NCBI GenBank assembly: GCA_030263395.1 | Contig: SZOW01000006.1 | Location: 1 to 64,000 of the forward strand | Source of the DNA: QUBU01 sp014337915 | Lineage (GTDB): Bacteria; Pseudomonadota; Gammaproteobacteria; Steroidobacterales; GCA-2729495 | Length of the DNA: 64,000 bases | Direction of reading: 5' to 3' | Shown here: piece after piece, positions 18,885 to 28,841 of the stretch | Position numbering within the stretch: position 1 is the first letter of the stretch | Layout of the letters: every line of letters begins with the position of its first letter | Position numbers and translations under genes: made by a program | The notes under the pieces: generated by a model | Told to the model about the DNA's origin: nothing | Database searches by the model: none | Seen by the model: the letters and a program-made list of their open reading frames with translations, nothing else

Positions 18885-19175
18885 ATGAAGCTGCGTCCCC
18901 TTCATGATCGCGTGGTCATCAAGCGGCTCGAAGAAGAGCGCACCTCCCCCGGCGGCATCGTGATCCCCGATACCGCAACCGAGAAGCCCATCCGCGGCAA
19001 GGTCATTGCCGTCGGCACGGGCCGGATCACCGAAAAGGGCGAGATCCGCCCGCTGGATATCAAGAAGGGCGACACGGTGCTGTTCGGCAAGTACAGCGGC
19101 ACCGAGGTCAAGCTGGACGGTGACGAGCTGGTCGTGATGCGCGAAGACGACATCATGGCCGTCATCGAGGGCTGA
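18885..19175 (+). CDS. groES: Co-chaperonin GroES
   Basis: A 96-residue lid of the GroEL chamber. Typical sequence: MKLRPLHDRVVIKRLEEE, then the mobile loop ERTSPGGIVIPDTATEKP, and ending DDIMAVIEG. A strong ribosome site AAGGAGA lies 7-8 bp upstream of the ATG at 18885. It is controlled by the CIRCE element and co-transcribed with groEL. Confidence 0.97.
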   Translation: MKLRPLHDRVVIKRLEEERTSPGGIVIPDTATEKPIRGKVIAVGTGRITEKGEIRPLDIKKGDTVLFGKYSGTEVKLDGDELVVMREDDIMAVIEG

Positions 19176-19226
19176 TAGCCCCTGCTCCCCGCATCGCAAG
19201 ACATTCAATTCGAGAGGTAAAGAAAC

Positions 19227-20858
<1,632 letters not shown>

Positions 20859-20885
20859 GGCCTGACGCAACGGTACCGGAACAAG

Positions 20886-20915
20886 AGAGCCCCGCCTCGG
20901 CGGGGCTCTTTTTTT
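20886..20915 (+). terminator. Rho-independent terminator of groESL
   Basis: An 11-bp perfect stem AGAGCCCCGCC / GGCGGGGCTCT with a 2-nt loop, followed by a run of seven T. Confidence 0.95.
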
Positions 20916-20919
20916 ATAC

Positions 20920-21043
20920 GGTGCCGGTGTTACGGTTACGGTTACCGCAGGCCATGGCGCGATCTGGTTGTGGACATAAGCCTGGATGCCAGGCGGTGAT
21001 CGCCGACGGCAAGGGAAGTTACCGAAACCGTAACACCGGCACC
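20920..21043 (+). repeat. Family A repeat, full element (copy 1)
   Basis: Inverted ends: left GTGCCGGTGTTACGGTTACG starting near 20921, right arm 21019-21043 ending CGTAACACCGGCACC. Between them is an 80-bp core containing CCGCAGGCCATGGCGCGATC, which resembles the cores of copies 3 and 6. The right end is followed by TGCTTCCC, an extension shared by copies 2, 4 and 5. It lies between the groEL terminator and the esterase gene. Confidence 0.9.
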
Positions 21044-21108
21044 TGCTTCCCACCTAGAATCGAGCCAGGCCCAAAAAAAGAGCAAGGCGGGCCGAGAGGG
21101 GGACATCC

Positions 21109-23355
21109 ATGATGACGGCCCGTACCGCAGGCCTGGCGGCCATCCTCAGCATTTGGTCCCTGTCCGCGTCGGCCGGCCAGTACGGTCTCGAACTGCTGCG
21201 GATCTCGGCCGGTAGTGCCAATGGCACGACGGCAGCTGCGTCGCTGGATGGCACCGAGTTCCTCTATGACGATGTCGCCGGTACCGTCACCCAGGTCTCG
21301 GCATCGACCACTGCCGTCTTCAAGCTCGGCCCGGTCACCGTCCTGTTCTCGCACGAATTCGGCGGCGCGGTCTTCGATGTCGCCGACACCACGATTTCCG
21401 CGACGTCCTATGCCTGCATCGAGGGCGGATTCGGGCCCATCGTGGGCGCAAGCCTGTGCGGCAACACCAGCTATGGTGCCGATTTCGTCAATGACAGCAC
21501 GCTGAACTACGCCGTCATCCCGGGCACACGCACTGTCGGCGGGGATGATGTCGCCCTCGGCCCACAGCAACAGCTCGCCGACTATGCCGCAACCGTGACC
21601 GCCTTCGACGGCACGACCCTCGTGCTGGCCTCGCCGGCATGGTCCGCCAACCCGGGTGGCGCCGGCGTCCAGCTCGAGTTCCGGGTTTCTGCGATCACGC
21701 CGCGGGTGGGCGTGCCCGATTTCCGGGGGCTGGACGAGTCGGCGGCGGCAGCCGCGGTCGTCGGTGCGAGCCTGGCCGTGGGGACGGTCGGCAAAGCCAA
21801 CCATCCGAGCATGCCGGCAGGGGCAGTGATCAGCCAGAACCCTTCGGCCTGCGATGCCTGCGCTGCGGCGGGGAGCACGGTGAATTTCGTCGTCTCCACG
21901 GGACCCGTCACCGGCGGTGCCGTGCGTGACATGCTCGGCAACCTCGACCGGGACCTGGCAGCGCTGGGTTTGCACCACCGGCTGTCCGGGTTCCTGCGTG
22001 CCGACCTGCGCCGGGCCGGGCGGATGATCGAGCGCGATCGCTTCTTTTCCGCTGCCATCCAGCTCCACTGGTTCACCTGGGAGATCCGCTGGTTGTCGGG
22101 CTGGAAGATCCCGGCTGCCGATGCCACGCGGCTGGTGGCCAGGGCCGACGGCATCATCGACCGCCTGCGCAAGGGCCTGGCAGGACCGCCGCGGGCTGGC
22201 CCGCGTGACATCAGTTCGCAAGGTGTCCAGCGCAGCTACTACATCGACATCCCGACGGACTACTCGGTGACGGCGGAGCCGAAGCCGGTGTTGTTCATGT
22301 TCCACGGCACCGGTGGCAGCTACCAGAATTTCCTGCCGGGTGGCCTCTACACGGCCGACGGCAGCGACCTGCGCCGGAAGGTCGGCAATGACGCCATCAT
22401 CGTCATCCCCAACGCGTTGCCGGGCGAGGATGGAGTCAACCAGTGGAACTACGGCTACGACTTTGCGTTCTTCCAGGACCTGCTGGCGAGCCTGCGGCAG
22501 GAACTCGTGTTCGACGACCGGCGGATATTCGCCACCGGCCACAGCTCCGGTGCCGGCTTCGTCCATGAGCTGGGCTGCCGCCATGGCGACATCCTGCGGG
22601 CCATCGCCCCAGCCTCCGGCGCGCTGGTGTCGACTTCCTGCACGGGATCCGTTGCCGTCATGCAGATCCAGAGCCGGAACGACACCGTCGTCTTTCCCGA
22701 CATCGTCAAGTCCACGCGCGATTTCTGGGTGCTCTACAACGGCTTCGACCTGGACAGCTTCAGGCCCGGCACGACCGACCCTTGCGTCGATTACTCGCAC
22801 GGCACATCCCCCTATCCGGTGCAGTGGTGTTTCACCGACGACACCGGCCGGGGTGGGCACCAGTGGTGGAGCAAGGCCGATGCGATCTGGGATTTCCTTT
22901 CAACGCTGCCGATCGCGGTGCCGACCGCCGACCCGCCGCCGGGCGGCGGCAACGACCGCGCCCACGCGGCATCGGGCACGACGCTGACTTTCAGCGTCGC
23001 CTATCCAGGGACGATCGGGCCGGTGTGGCGGCTCGCTGCCGTGCTCTATCCGGCCGGTACCCAGCCGCCGGTGTTCACCAGCCCCATGTGGTTCCTGAAC
23101 ATCGATATCGATCCCGGTTCCGCCACACCGGGCACGCAGCAGACCTACACGGTGCCGGTCAAGGTCTTCGAATCATCCACGGCGACACCGCTGCCGGGAA
23201 CCTATGCGCTGTCGATAGCCGCCTATGTCACCGGCGGCGGCTTTCCGACGCCGGTACCTGGCATCGACCACATGGCATTCCAGGATGTCCGCATCGTCGA
23301 CCAGGCGACGCCGATCGTCGTCGAAGGAGCATTCAACCTGGCAGCCGTTCCGTAA
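21109..23355 (+). CDS. Secreted multidomain esterase (polyhydroxybutyrate depolymerase/feruloyl esterase-like) with PASTA-like domain
   Basis: A 748-residue exported protein with a signal peptide MMTARTAGLAAILSIWSLSASA. Residues about 24-200 form an unassigned beta-rich domain. Residues about 200-265 resemble a PASTA domain (VPDFRGLDESAAAAAVVGASL...GAVISQNP). Residues about 370-610 form an alpha/beta hydrolase of the LpqC/PHB-depolymerase type: oxyanion region LFMFHGTGGSYQNF and nucleophile GHSSG (Ser479). A late RGGHQWWSKADAIWDF probably holds the catalytic His. The C-terminal 120 residues form another beta domain. Start ATG at 21109 with ribosome site GAGAGGGGGA. The stop codon TAA lies inside a family A repeat end. 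Substrate is unknown. Confidence 0.78.
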   Translation: MMTARTAGLAAILSIWSLSASAGQYGLELLRISAGSANGTTAAASLDGTEFLYDDVAGTVTQVSASTTAVFKLGPVTVLFSHEFGGAVFDVADTTISATSYACIEGGFGPIVGASLCGNTSYGADFVNDSTLNYAVIPGTRTVGGDDVALGPQQQLADYAATVTAFDGTTLVLASPAWSANPGGAGVQLEFRVSAITPRVGVPDFRGLDESAAAAAVVGASLAVGTVGKANHPSMPAGAVISQNPSACDACAAAGSTVNFVVSTGPVTGGAVRDMLGNLDRDLAALGLHHRLSGFLRADLRRAGRMIERDRFFSAAIQLHWFTWEIRWLSGWKIPAADATRLVARADGIIDRLRKGLAGPPRAGPRDISSQGVQRSYYIDIPTDYSVTAEPKPVLFMFHGTGGSYQNFLPGGLYTADGSDLRRKVGNDAIIVIPNALPGEDGVNQWNYGYDFAFFQDLLASLRQELVFDDRRIFATGHSSGAGFVHELGCRHGDILRAIAPASGALVSTSCTGSVAVMQIQSRNDTVVFPDIVKSTRDFWVLYNGFDLDSFRPGTTDPCVDYSHGTSPYPVQWCFTDDTGRGGHQWWSKADAIWDFLSTLPIAVPTADPPPGGGNDRAHAASGTTLTFSVAYPGTIGPVWRLAAVLYPAGTQPPVFTSPMWFLNIDIDPGSATPGTQQTYTVPVKVFESSTATPLPGTYALSIAAYVTGGGFPTPVPGIDHMAFQDVRIVDQATPIVVEGAFNLAAVP

Positions 23356-23373
23356 CACCGGCACCTGCTTCCC
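23350..23373 (+). repeat. Family A repeat, solo right end (copy 2)
   Basis: CCGTAACACCGGCACC followed by the TGCTTCCC extension. It begins within the last codons of the esterase gene and supplies its TAA stop. No left arm is found upstream. Confidence 0.85.
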
Positions 23374-23377
23374 TGTT

Positions 23378-23950
23378 TCAGCTGAAGCTCGGGCCGTGGA
23401 CCCAGGACACCATGGTGAAGCGAGTCCCGCGCGTCACGGGATCTACTTTGTGCAGCAGGTAGGAGGGGAAGATCGCGGTGGTTCCCAGGGGCAGGCGGTA
23501 GGGCGGACCACCGTCCATGAAGCACAGGTCGCCGCCCTCGTATTCCTCGGGTGGTGTCAGGAAGGTCACCATGCTGAGCTTGCGCGTGGAGTAGATGCCC
23601 GAGCCCAAGTCCGTGTGCCAGCCGAAGAAGCCCTCCGGCGAGTACTCGAGGACCTGTACCGTGACCAGGTCACCGAGCTGGAAACGGTAGATATGCTGGT
23701 TGACGTCACGACACAGCTTGCCAAGACGCTGAAATATCCACGCATACGGCAATTCCGGGGGGATGGGTTTTTCCCGCGTCCGCCGCAGGCTGTAGTCCAC
23801 CTTTCCCGCCGCGTTGTTGCGCTCGTCCACCCCGGCGTCGCTGACAGGCAGCGGCAGGTTGACCAACAGCCGGCACTCCTCTGGCGAGAAGGTGTTGGGG
23901 AAGTGAGCAACCGTGGTCAGGTAATCGTTCGACATAATTGGCGTAGGCAT
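23378..23950 (-). CDS. 2-oxoglutarate/Fe(II)-dependent dioxygenase (prolyl-hydroxylase-like)
   Basis: About 190 residues with the double-stranded beta-helix fold typical of P4H/PKHD-type oxygenases. The iron ligands are WHTD (His112, Asp114) and the distal LLHKVDPVTRGTRF (His167), with Arg174 or Arg177 as the 2-oxoglutarate anchor. YEGGDLCF is a family marker. The ATG at 23950 (MPTPIM) is preferred for an upstream GGTGGAA; the ATG at 23935 is an alternative. It converges with the esterase gene across repeat copy 2. The hydroxylated substrate is unknown. Confidence 0.82.
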   Translation of the reverse strand: MPTPIMSNDYLTTVAHFPNTFSPEECRLLVNLPLPVSDAGVDERNNAAGKVDYSLRRTREKPIPPELPYAWIFQRLGKLCRDVNQHIYRFQLGDLVTVQVLEYSPEGFFGWHTDLGSGIYSTRKLSMVTFLTPPEEYEGGDLCFMDGGPPYRLPLGTTAIFPSYLLHKVDPVTRGTRFTMVSWVHGPSFS

Positions 23951-24086
23951 CGGCTGCCGGTTCCACCGCAAGTTCGATCGAGCATAGTGTATCCGGGCAT
24001 CAGCCGCGGTGGCCTGCTGCCCTATACTCGTCCGTGGACCGCAAGAGAGGCCACCCGCCGATGTTCGGAAACCTGCGACAGAACTG

Positions 24087-24210
24087 GGTGCCGGTGTTAC
24101 GGTTTCGGTTGCTGCAGGCCATTGCTGGGTCAGATTGCTAGCGCCAGTCTGAGCGCCCGTCGGCAAGCATCATCGGCTTAACAAGTTACCGAAACCGTAA
24201 CACCGGCACC
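24087..24210 (+). repeat. Family A repeat, full element (copy 3)
   Basis: Left arm starts GGTGCCGGTGTTACGG at 24087; right arm 24185-24210 is its inverted copy. The core contains GCTGCAGGCCATTGCTGGGT, related to copies 1 and 6. The right arm overlaps the 3' end of the next gene and supplies its last 13 codons. Confidence 0.92.
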
Positions 24211-24880
24211 CGCGCTGCCCTCGTCGGCGTGCCGCCGCCAGGCTGGCCAGGAATCCGGTGACGAGAAGTCCCAACGTCGGTGGCAGCGGTACCGGTTCAA
24301 GGTTGCCCATCGCGGAGTAGATCTCTTCGCCCAGGGCGTTTTCCTCGAAGATGAAGAACACCGCCACGTACAGGTCGGCGGGATCGAACGGGTAGGCAGC
24401 CGCGCCGCTGCCGCTGAATGCCGTTGGATCCAGCACGTAGCTGAGGCCGATCTCGATGCGGCCCCCGCTGGCGGTCAAGGCGTCACCTTCGATATCGATC
24501 AGGTCCAGAAGGTGCCCGGGTGCGAAGGCGCCTCCTGATCCCACCCAGGAATTCAGGCGTGCGGCGATGGCAGCGTCCACCATCACGTTGTCGGAAAACT
24601 CCATGCCATCGGCATCGATGCAGCAGGTAAAGGCTGTCGGAATCACGCCATCGCTCAGCGAGCCGCTGAAGGTTACGTCATCGATGGTGCCGGTGAACGC
24701 AGTGCCGATACCGCGGCCCGAGTAGACGGCACCTCCGAGGTCGACATCCACGAAATCGAGCAGTCCTGCGTACTCGATCGGTGCTGGCCGAACCGGCGCG
24801 CCCAGCAGCAGCACCAACCCGCCGATCAGCAAGGCCTGCCTCGTCACCATGGATATTCCTGTCCGCGGCGAAATGTTCAT
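24170..24880 (-). CDS. VPLP/PEP-CTERM surface protein
   Basis: A 236-residue exported protein. A hydrophobic signal segment (residues about 14-32) is followed by a small beta-rich body containing two adjacent Cys (AFTCCIDADG). The C-terminal sorting signal is VPLPPTLGLLVTGFLASLAA then ARRRGQR (about 197-223). Proteins of this kind are cut by an exosortase near the outer surface. The last 13 residues (from GCRCYGFG) are encoded by repeat copy 3. Start ATG at 24880 with ribosome site GGAG. The body has no recognised domain. Confidence 0.75.
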   Translation of the reverse strand: MNISPRTGISMVTRQALLIGGLVLLLGAPVRPAPIEYAGLLDFVDVDLGGAVYSGRGIGTAFTGTIDDVTFSGSLSDGVIPTAFTCCIDADGMEFSDNVMVDAAIAARLNSWVGSGGAFAPGHLLDLIDIEGDALTASGGRIEIGLSYVLDPTAFSGSGAAAYPFDPADLYVAVFFIFEENALGEEIYSAMGNLEPVPLPPTLGLLVTGFLASLAAARRRGQRGCRCYGFGNLLSR

Positions 24881-24998
24881 TTTTTTATCTCCGGCACGTG
24901 CGTCCGTTCGCGGCAACCCGATGCTATGCCTGCCCTTTTGCCTGTCAACGCGGTCTGGTCAAGTACGCGGAGGGGACGGAGCGGTGCCGGGGTGCCGG

Positions 24999-25113
24999 GG
25001 TGCCGGTGTTACGGTTTCGGTATTTGCACGAAAGGGTGGCCTGCGGCTGCCGCGGCGCCGTGAACCGCGGGAGGGTGGGTGCAGAGGGTTACCGAAACCG
25101 TAACACCGGCACC
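24999..25113 (+). repeat. Family A repeat, full element (copy 4)
   Basis: Left arm at 24999-25020, right arm 25088-25113; 115 bp in total. The core is GC-rich and unlike copies 1, 3 and 6. Just before the left arm the tetramer-like string GGTGCCGG is repeated (24983-25004). The right extension reads GGCTTCCC. It lies between two divergent genes. Confidence 0.92.
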
Positions 25114-25212
25114 GGCTTCCCCCGCTTCCGTATACTGGCGCTCCAGACCAGGGGCGCGGCCACCGGCCGCGACGTGCGTCAATCAGATGGCCAGGGCCGG
25201 CGGGCGGGGCGC

Positions 25213-26565
25213 ATGGCGAGTGGATCTATGTTCTCCGGTGGTGACTTCCTGCCCCTGGTGAAGGAGCAGTACGAGGCCCTGCCGTACCCACCGCGCGATC
25301 CTCTGCGCGAGCGCGAGCGACTGATTCAGCGCGCCAGCGACAATCTCATTACCCTGAACCACCATTGCTTCGGCGGCCGGAAGGATTTCCGCGACGGCTT
25401 TCGCGCCCTCGTGGCTGGTGGCGGCACGGGTGACAGCACGATCTACCTCGCTGAGCAGCTGCGCGGTTTCGATGCCGAGATCGTGCACCTCGACCTGTCT
25501 GTCGCCGCGATGTCGATTGCACAGGAACGTGCCCGCATCCGGGGCCTGAGCGATATACGCTGGGTGAACGCGTCGATCATGGGCCTGCCCGGATTGGGGC
25601 TCGGTGAGTTCGACTACATCAATTGCACAGGCGTTCTGCACCACCTCGAGTCCAGCGAGGCAGGGCTCGCAGCACTCCGGGACGTGCTCAGACCCGACGG
25701 TGTCATTCTGCTGATGCTTTACGGCAGGTACGGCCGCCGCTCCGTATATGACATGCAGGCGCTGCTGCGTGAGCACCTGCCGGCCGATACGGGTATTGCC
25801 GAGAAGATCCGCATGACACGCGCCTTGCTCGCTGCGCTTCCGGAAACCAACAGCTTCCGGCGCGACCAGGGACGCTGGGACTACGAGATCTCAGCCACGG
25901 GTTTCGGCGACGCCGGGCTGTATGACCTGCTGCTGCACAGCCAGGACCGGTGCTTCGATGTGCCGGATCTCTACGCTTTGGCCGGCGCGGCCGGCCTCGA
26001 CATCCTCTGCTTCGTGGACCGCGCAGCAGCGTATCGGCCGGAAACATACCTCGGGGCGGCGGCGGGTGCGAGCGCACTGCTGCAGGGGCTCGACATGCAG
26101 CGCCGGCAGGCGATTGCCGAGATCCTGACCGGTGATCTCATTGCCCACGAGTTTTACCTTGGCCGGCAGGATCTGCATCAGCCGGCAAGCTTCGACAATG
26201 ATCGCAATGCGCTGTCGCTGGCCGGCGCGATGCATGGGCATCACCGCGAAATCGGTGCCAGCCTTGCCGCCGGTCGCAAGCTCACTATCACCGGGCGCAG
26301 TGGCGTGCTCCACATGGCGGGCAATCCGCTGAACAGCGCGCTGTTCGCGAACATGGATGCCGTCACCCCGCTCGCGCAGGTCTACGAGCGCGTGCGCGCC
26401 AACGTCCCCGACTTCTTGCCTGACAAAGTACGGGCTGCAGTGCAGGAGATCTGTAGAGCACTGCATGATCAAGGCCATCTCTATCTGCTCGAGGCTGGTG
26501 CCTACGGCGTGAAAGTGCCCAATTACACGCGGCTACCGCCCCCTCCGCTACCGGGTGTGAAATAG
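25213..26565 (+). CDS. SAM-dependent methyltransferase with C-terminal extension
   Basis: A 450-residue protein whose N-terminal half is a class I methyltransferase: motif I ALVAGGGTGDSTIYLAEQL (about residues 70-88), acidic strand VHLDLS, and CTGVLHHLESSEAG. The second half (about 260-450) is not recognised; it includes LIAHEFYLGRQDL. It begins EQYEALPYPPRDP, a phrase typical of methyltransferases with this architecture. Start ATG at 25213; an ATG at 25228 is possible. The substrate is unknown. It is flanked on both sides by family A repeats (copies 4 and 5). Confidence 0.78.
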   Translation: MASGSMFSGGDFLPLVKEQYEALPYPPRDPLRERERLIQRASDNLITLNHHCFGGRKDFRDGFRALVAGGGTGDSTIYLAEQLRGFDAEIVHLDLSVAAMSIAQERARIRGLSDIRWVNASIMGLPGLGLGEFDYINCTGVLHHLESSEAGLAALRDVLRPDGVILLMLYGRYGRRSVYDMQALLREHLPADTGIAEKIRMTRALLAALPETNSFRRDQGRWDYEISATGFGDAGLYDLLLHSQDRCFDVPDLYALAGAAGLDILCFVDRAAAYRPETYLGAAAGASALLQGLDMQRRQAIAEILTGDLIAHEFYLGRQDLHQPASFDNDRNALSLAGAMHGHHREIGASLAAGRKLTITGRSGVLHMAGNPLNSALFANMDAVTPLAQVYERVRANVPDFLPDKVRAAVQEICRALHDQGHLYLLEAGAYGVKVPNYTRLPPPPLPGVK

Positions 26566-26608
26566 CGGCCAGACTTCGATTCTGTATGGCTTGTTGAGGG
26601 TGTTGAGG

Positions 26609-26718
26609 GTGCCGGTGTTACGGTTTCGGAAACTACAGGATGTTGCTCGTATCGCGGTGGCGGCGTGACCTGCAGCAGTGTCGGCTCAGGCACTTACCGA
26701 AACCGTAACACCGGCACC
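26609..26718 (+). repeat. Family A repeat, full element (copy 5)
   Basis: Left arm 26609-26630, right arm 26693-26718; 110 bp. Right extension TGCTTCCCGCGG. The right arm encodes the last residues and stop codon of the minus-strand gene that begins at 27527. Confidence 0.92.
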
Positions 26719-27527
26719 TGCTTCCCGCGGTATCGCGCCCAGCCAAGGACACCCAGGGCTGGGCCGAACATCCACAGCGCGGCCGGTACCGGCACCATCG
26801 ACACCGTCAGGCTGGTGATCTTGTACGCCTCGCACTCGGAATCGCCGGAGATGTTGGAATTGGTGCAGTTGCGGTTGAGGTAATTGCCGCTGATGAGCAG
26901 CAGGTTGCCGGTCAGCGCGCCACCGCTGCCACCCGCCAGGTTATGGGTGATCGGGTTGTAGCTTGAACTGGCGGGGCTAAGGAATCCGGTTCCGAAGGTT
27001 GGTGACAGGGTGTTGAAGGTGAACGTACCGAGGTTCGGTGCGGCACCAACGGTACTGACCCAGTACCGTACGTCGCGGTCGTTCGGATCGCTGCCCGAGC
27101 CGTCGTAGGGATCGACTGTGACCTGCAGATTGGCGAAGTTCACCACCTGGTCGAAGTAGAACACCATCAGGTCGTCGCGACCCACGCTATCCAGTTCGTG
27201 CTCGTTGTTGTCGCAGGAATTGTTGGCCGTGCCCTCGTTGCGGTTGCAGATACCGAGGCCGGTCGACCAGCTCCACACCTGCGCTGTCTGGAACAGGTAG
27301 TAGCCGGAGTTCGCCGGCGTCTGGCTGCCGGTCTCGGCCCACGCGGATACGGTCACCGATATTCCGCCGTTGGCGAATGTCAGGCTATTGCCGTAGCTGC
27401 CCGAGCCGCCTGCGTTGGTGAAGTTGATGGTGGCCGCGCTGGCAACTGAAATGCTGCCAAGGACAGCGACAAGGCCGGCGATGAGACGAGCGCCGCTCCC
27501 TCTGGGAGTTGATCCGGTCCGAATCAT
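26694..27527 (-). CDS. VPLPA-CTERM type surface protein
   Basis: A 277-residue exported protein. The signal peptide ends near SISVASA and is followed by a beta-rich body (FTNAGGSGSYGNSLTF..., with two Cys-containing Asn-rich patches such as NRNEGTANNSCDNNEHE). The C-terminal sorting signal is VPVPAALWMFGPALGVLGWARYR. The final residues KQVPVLRFR and the stop codon come from repeat copy 5. Start ATG at 27527 with ribosome site AGGGGGA. Function is unknown; surface display through an exosortase is inferred. Confidence 0.78.
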   Translation of the reverse strand: MIRTGSTPRGSGARLIAGLVAVLGSISVASAATINFTNAGGSGSYGNSLTFANGGISVTVSAWAETGSQTPANSGYYLFQTAQVWSWSTGLGICNRNEGTANNSCDNNEHELDSVGRDDLMVFYFDQVVNFANLQVTVDPYDGSGSDPNDRDVRYWVSTVGAAPNLGTFTFNTLSPTFGTGFLSPASSSYNPITHNLAGGSGGALTGNLLLISGNYLNRNCTNSNISGDSECEAYKITSLTVSMVPVPAALWMFGPALGVLGWARYRGKQVPVLRFR

Positions 27528-27869
27528 TGGATGTCCCCCTGTCCGGCTCGATGTTGTTGTAATGCCCCCTGAGGGTGGTACCTGGCGAGCCTCGACAACT
27601 CGCAATCTACGCCGCGCTGCGAGGACGTCAAGTCTGCGCGCTACGCTCGCTGATGCCCCCTTGCTGCGAAAGGTCGCGAGCTTGACATAACACCTGCACT
27701 GAACCAGTGCGTGGCGGCGTACCGGCAAAGGACTGGCGCCAGGCACTGCGGCCGCCGTTTACCGAACCCAGTTCTGAGCTCCAGTGCACAAGGCTCTGGC
27801 GATCCAGAGATTCGAGACTGGTTGCCCACCGGGCTGGTGTAATCCGGCTGCGTGACGGGCGGCCGCCCG
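27528..27869. other. 342-bp gap upstream of the surface-protein gene
   Basis: Must hold the promoter for the minus-strand gene at 27527. No recognisable gene or repeat is present; the open frames look random. Confidence 0.35.
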
Positions 27870-28655
27870 CTACCAGTCGATCACCTCACCCGTGTAGCGG
27901 TACCACTTGCCGGTATCCGCTGGCTTCACGTCGTCCAGGACCTTGATCATGCCGGCGATGCTGGTGTCGATATCCACCATCCCGCGCATGCGCTCATCCA
28001 TCGGCACGCCGTAGGTGTTGACGACGCCCGGGGAGAGCACGACCACGGTGACGCCGTCGGGTTCGGTGTCGAGGGCCAGGTTGCGCATGATCATGTTCAG
28101 CGCGACCTTGCTCGCCTTGTAGTAGTAGAGCCCGTGGTGGGTGCGCGGGTACGCGGCGAAGGAGGCGACCGCCGCGCTCATGCCGGCGATCTTCTTCTGC
28201 CTGCTTGCCTTCACGTTTGCGAGCAGGCGCTGGGAGACGAGCAGGGTGCTCAGGGCATTCACGCGCATGTACGTATCGAACTTCGTAGGGTCGATGGAGC
28301 CCAGCTGCTGCTCCGGTTCCGTGCCCAGCATGCCGACATTGTTGAGCAGCAGGTCGATGGGTATCCCGCCAAGCCGGTTGCCGAGGTTGTCGACCGATGC
28401 CGGGTCGGTGGCGTCGAGCCTCTCGATGCGCACCCGGCCGGTCTTGTCGGCGAGTTCCCGGAGGGCCATGGCAGCCTCGGGATTGCGCGCTGTTGCAATG
28501 ACGTTCCAGCCGCGCGCCGCGTATTGCTGCGCAAAGGCGAAGCCCAGGCCGCGGTTGGCGCCGGTGATCAGCACGGTCGACGGCTCCGCGGCGTTCGCGA
28601 CCGGGAGGAGGGCAAGCAGGAGGCAGGTGGCGACTAGGCGGATGATGGTCCGCAT
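27870..28655 (-). CDS. Short-chain dehydrogenase with an export signal
   Basis: A 261-residue SDR-family oxidoreductase resembling the sniffer/C-factor group. The cofactor motif is LITGANRGLGFAFAQ. LLNNVGMLG is the usual NNAG-region element, and the catalytic Ser and YYYKASK (Tyr-x3-Lys) follow. It starts with a signal peptide, MRTIIRLVATCLLLALLPVANA, which is unusual because SDRs need cytoplasmic NAD(P)H. The start is the ATG at 28655, and repeat copy 6 lies directly upstream. Confidence 0.85.
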   Translation of the reverse strand: MRTIIRLVATCLLLALLPVANAAEPSTVLITGANRGLGFAFAQQYAARGWNVIATARNPEAAMALRELADKTGRVRIERLDATDPASVDNLGNRLGGIPIDLLLNNVGMLGTEPEQQLGSIDPTKFDTYMRVNALSTLLVSQRLLANVKASRQKKIAGMSAAVASFAAYPRTHHGLYYYKASKVALNMIMRNLALDTEPDGVTVVVLSPGVVNTYGVPMDERMRGMVDIDTSIAGMIKVLDDVKPADTGKWYRYTGEVIDW

Positions 28656-28676
28656 TTCGGTGCTGCTTCCATATCC

Positions 28677-28812
28677 GGTGCCGGTGTTACGGTTACGGTT
28701 GCGGTTGCGGTTGCAGCAAGTCATTGCGTGATCGAACCGCTGCCACCAGGCGGACTGTCCGGCGGTGCTCATCGTCGCTGCACGACGTAACCGAAACCGT
28801 AACACCGGCACC
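28677..28812 (+). repeat. Family A repeat, full element (copy 6)
   Basis: 136 bp. The left arm has an expanded hexamer tract (ACGGTTACGGTTGCGGTT, then another GCGGTT) after GTGCCGGTGTT. The core contains GCAGCAAGTCATTGCGTGAT, related to copies 1 and 3. Right arm 28787-28812, extension GCCTCCCGCGG. It lies between the exported SDR and the O-methyltransferase gene. Confidence 0.92.
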
Positions 28813-28841
28813 GCCTCCCGCGGCACCGCCTCCCCGCCTCG

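Noticed and set aside
21019..22860. 613-codon open frame on the minus strand over the esterase gene
   Set aside because: Shadow of the plus-strand gene, which has a signal peptide, a GHSSG motif and a ribosome site.
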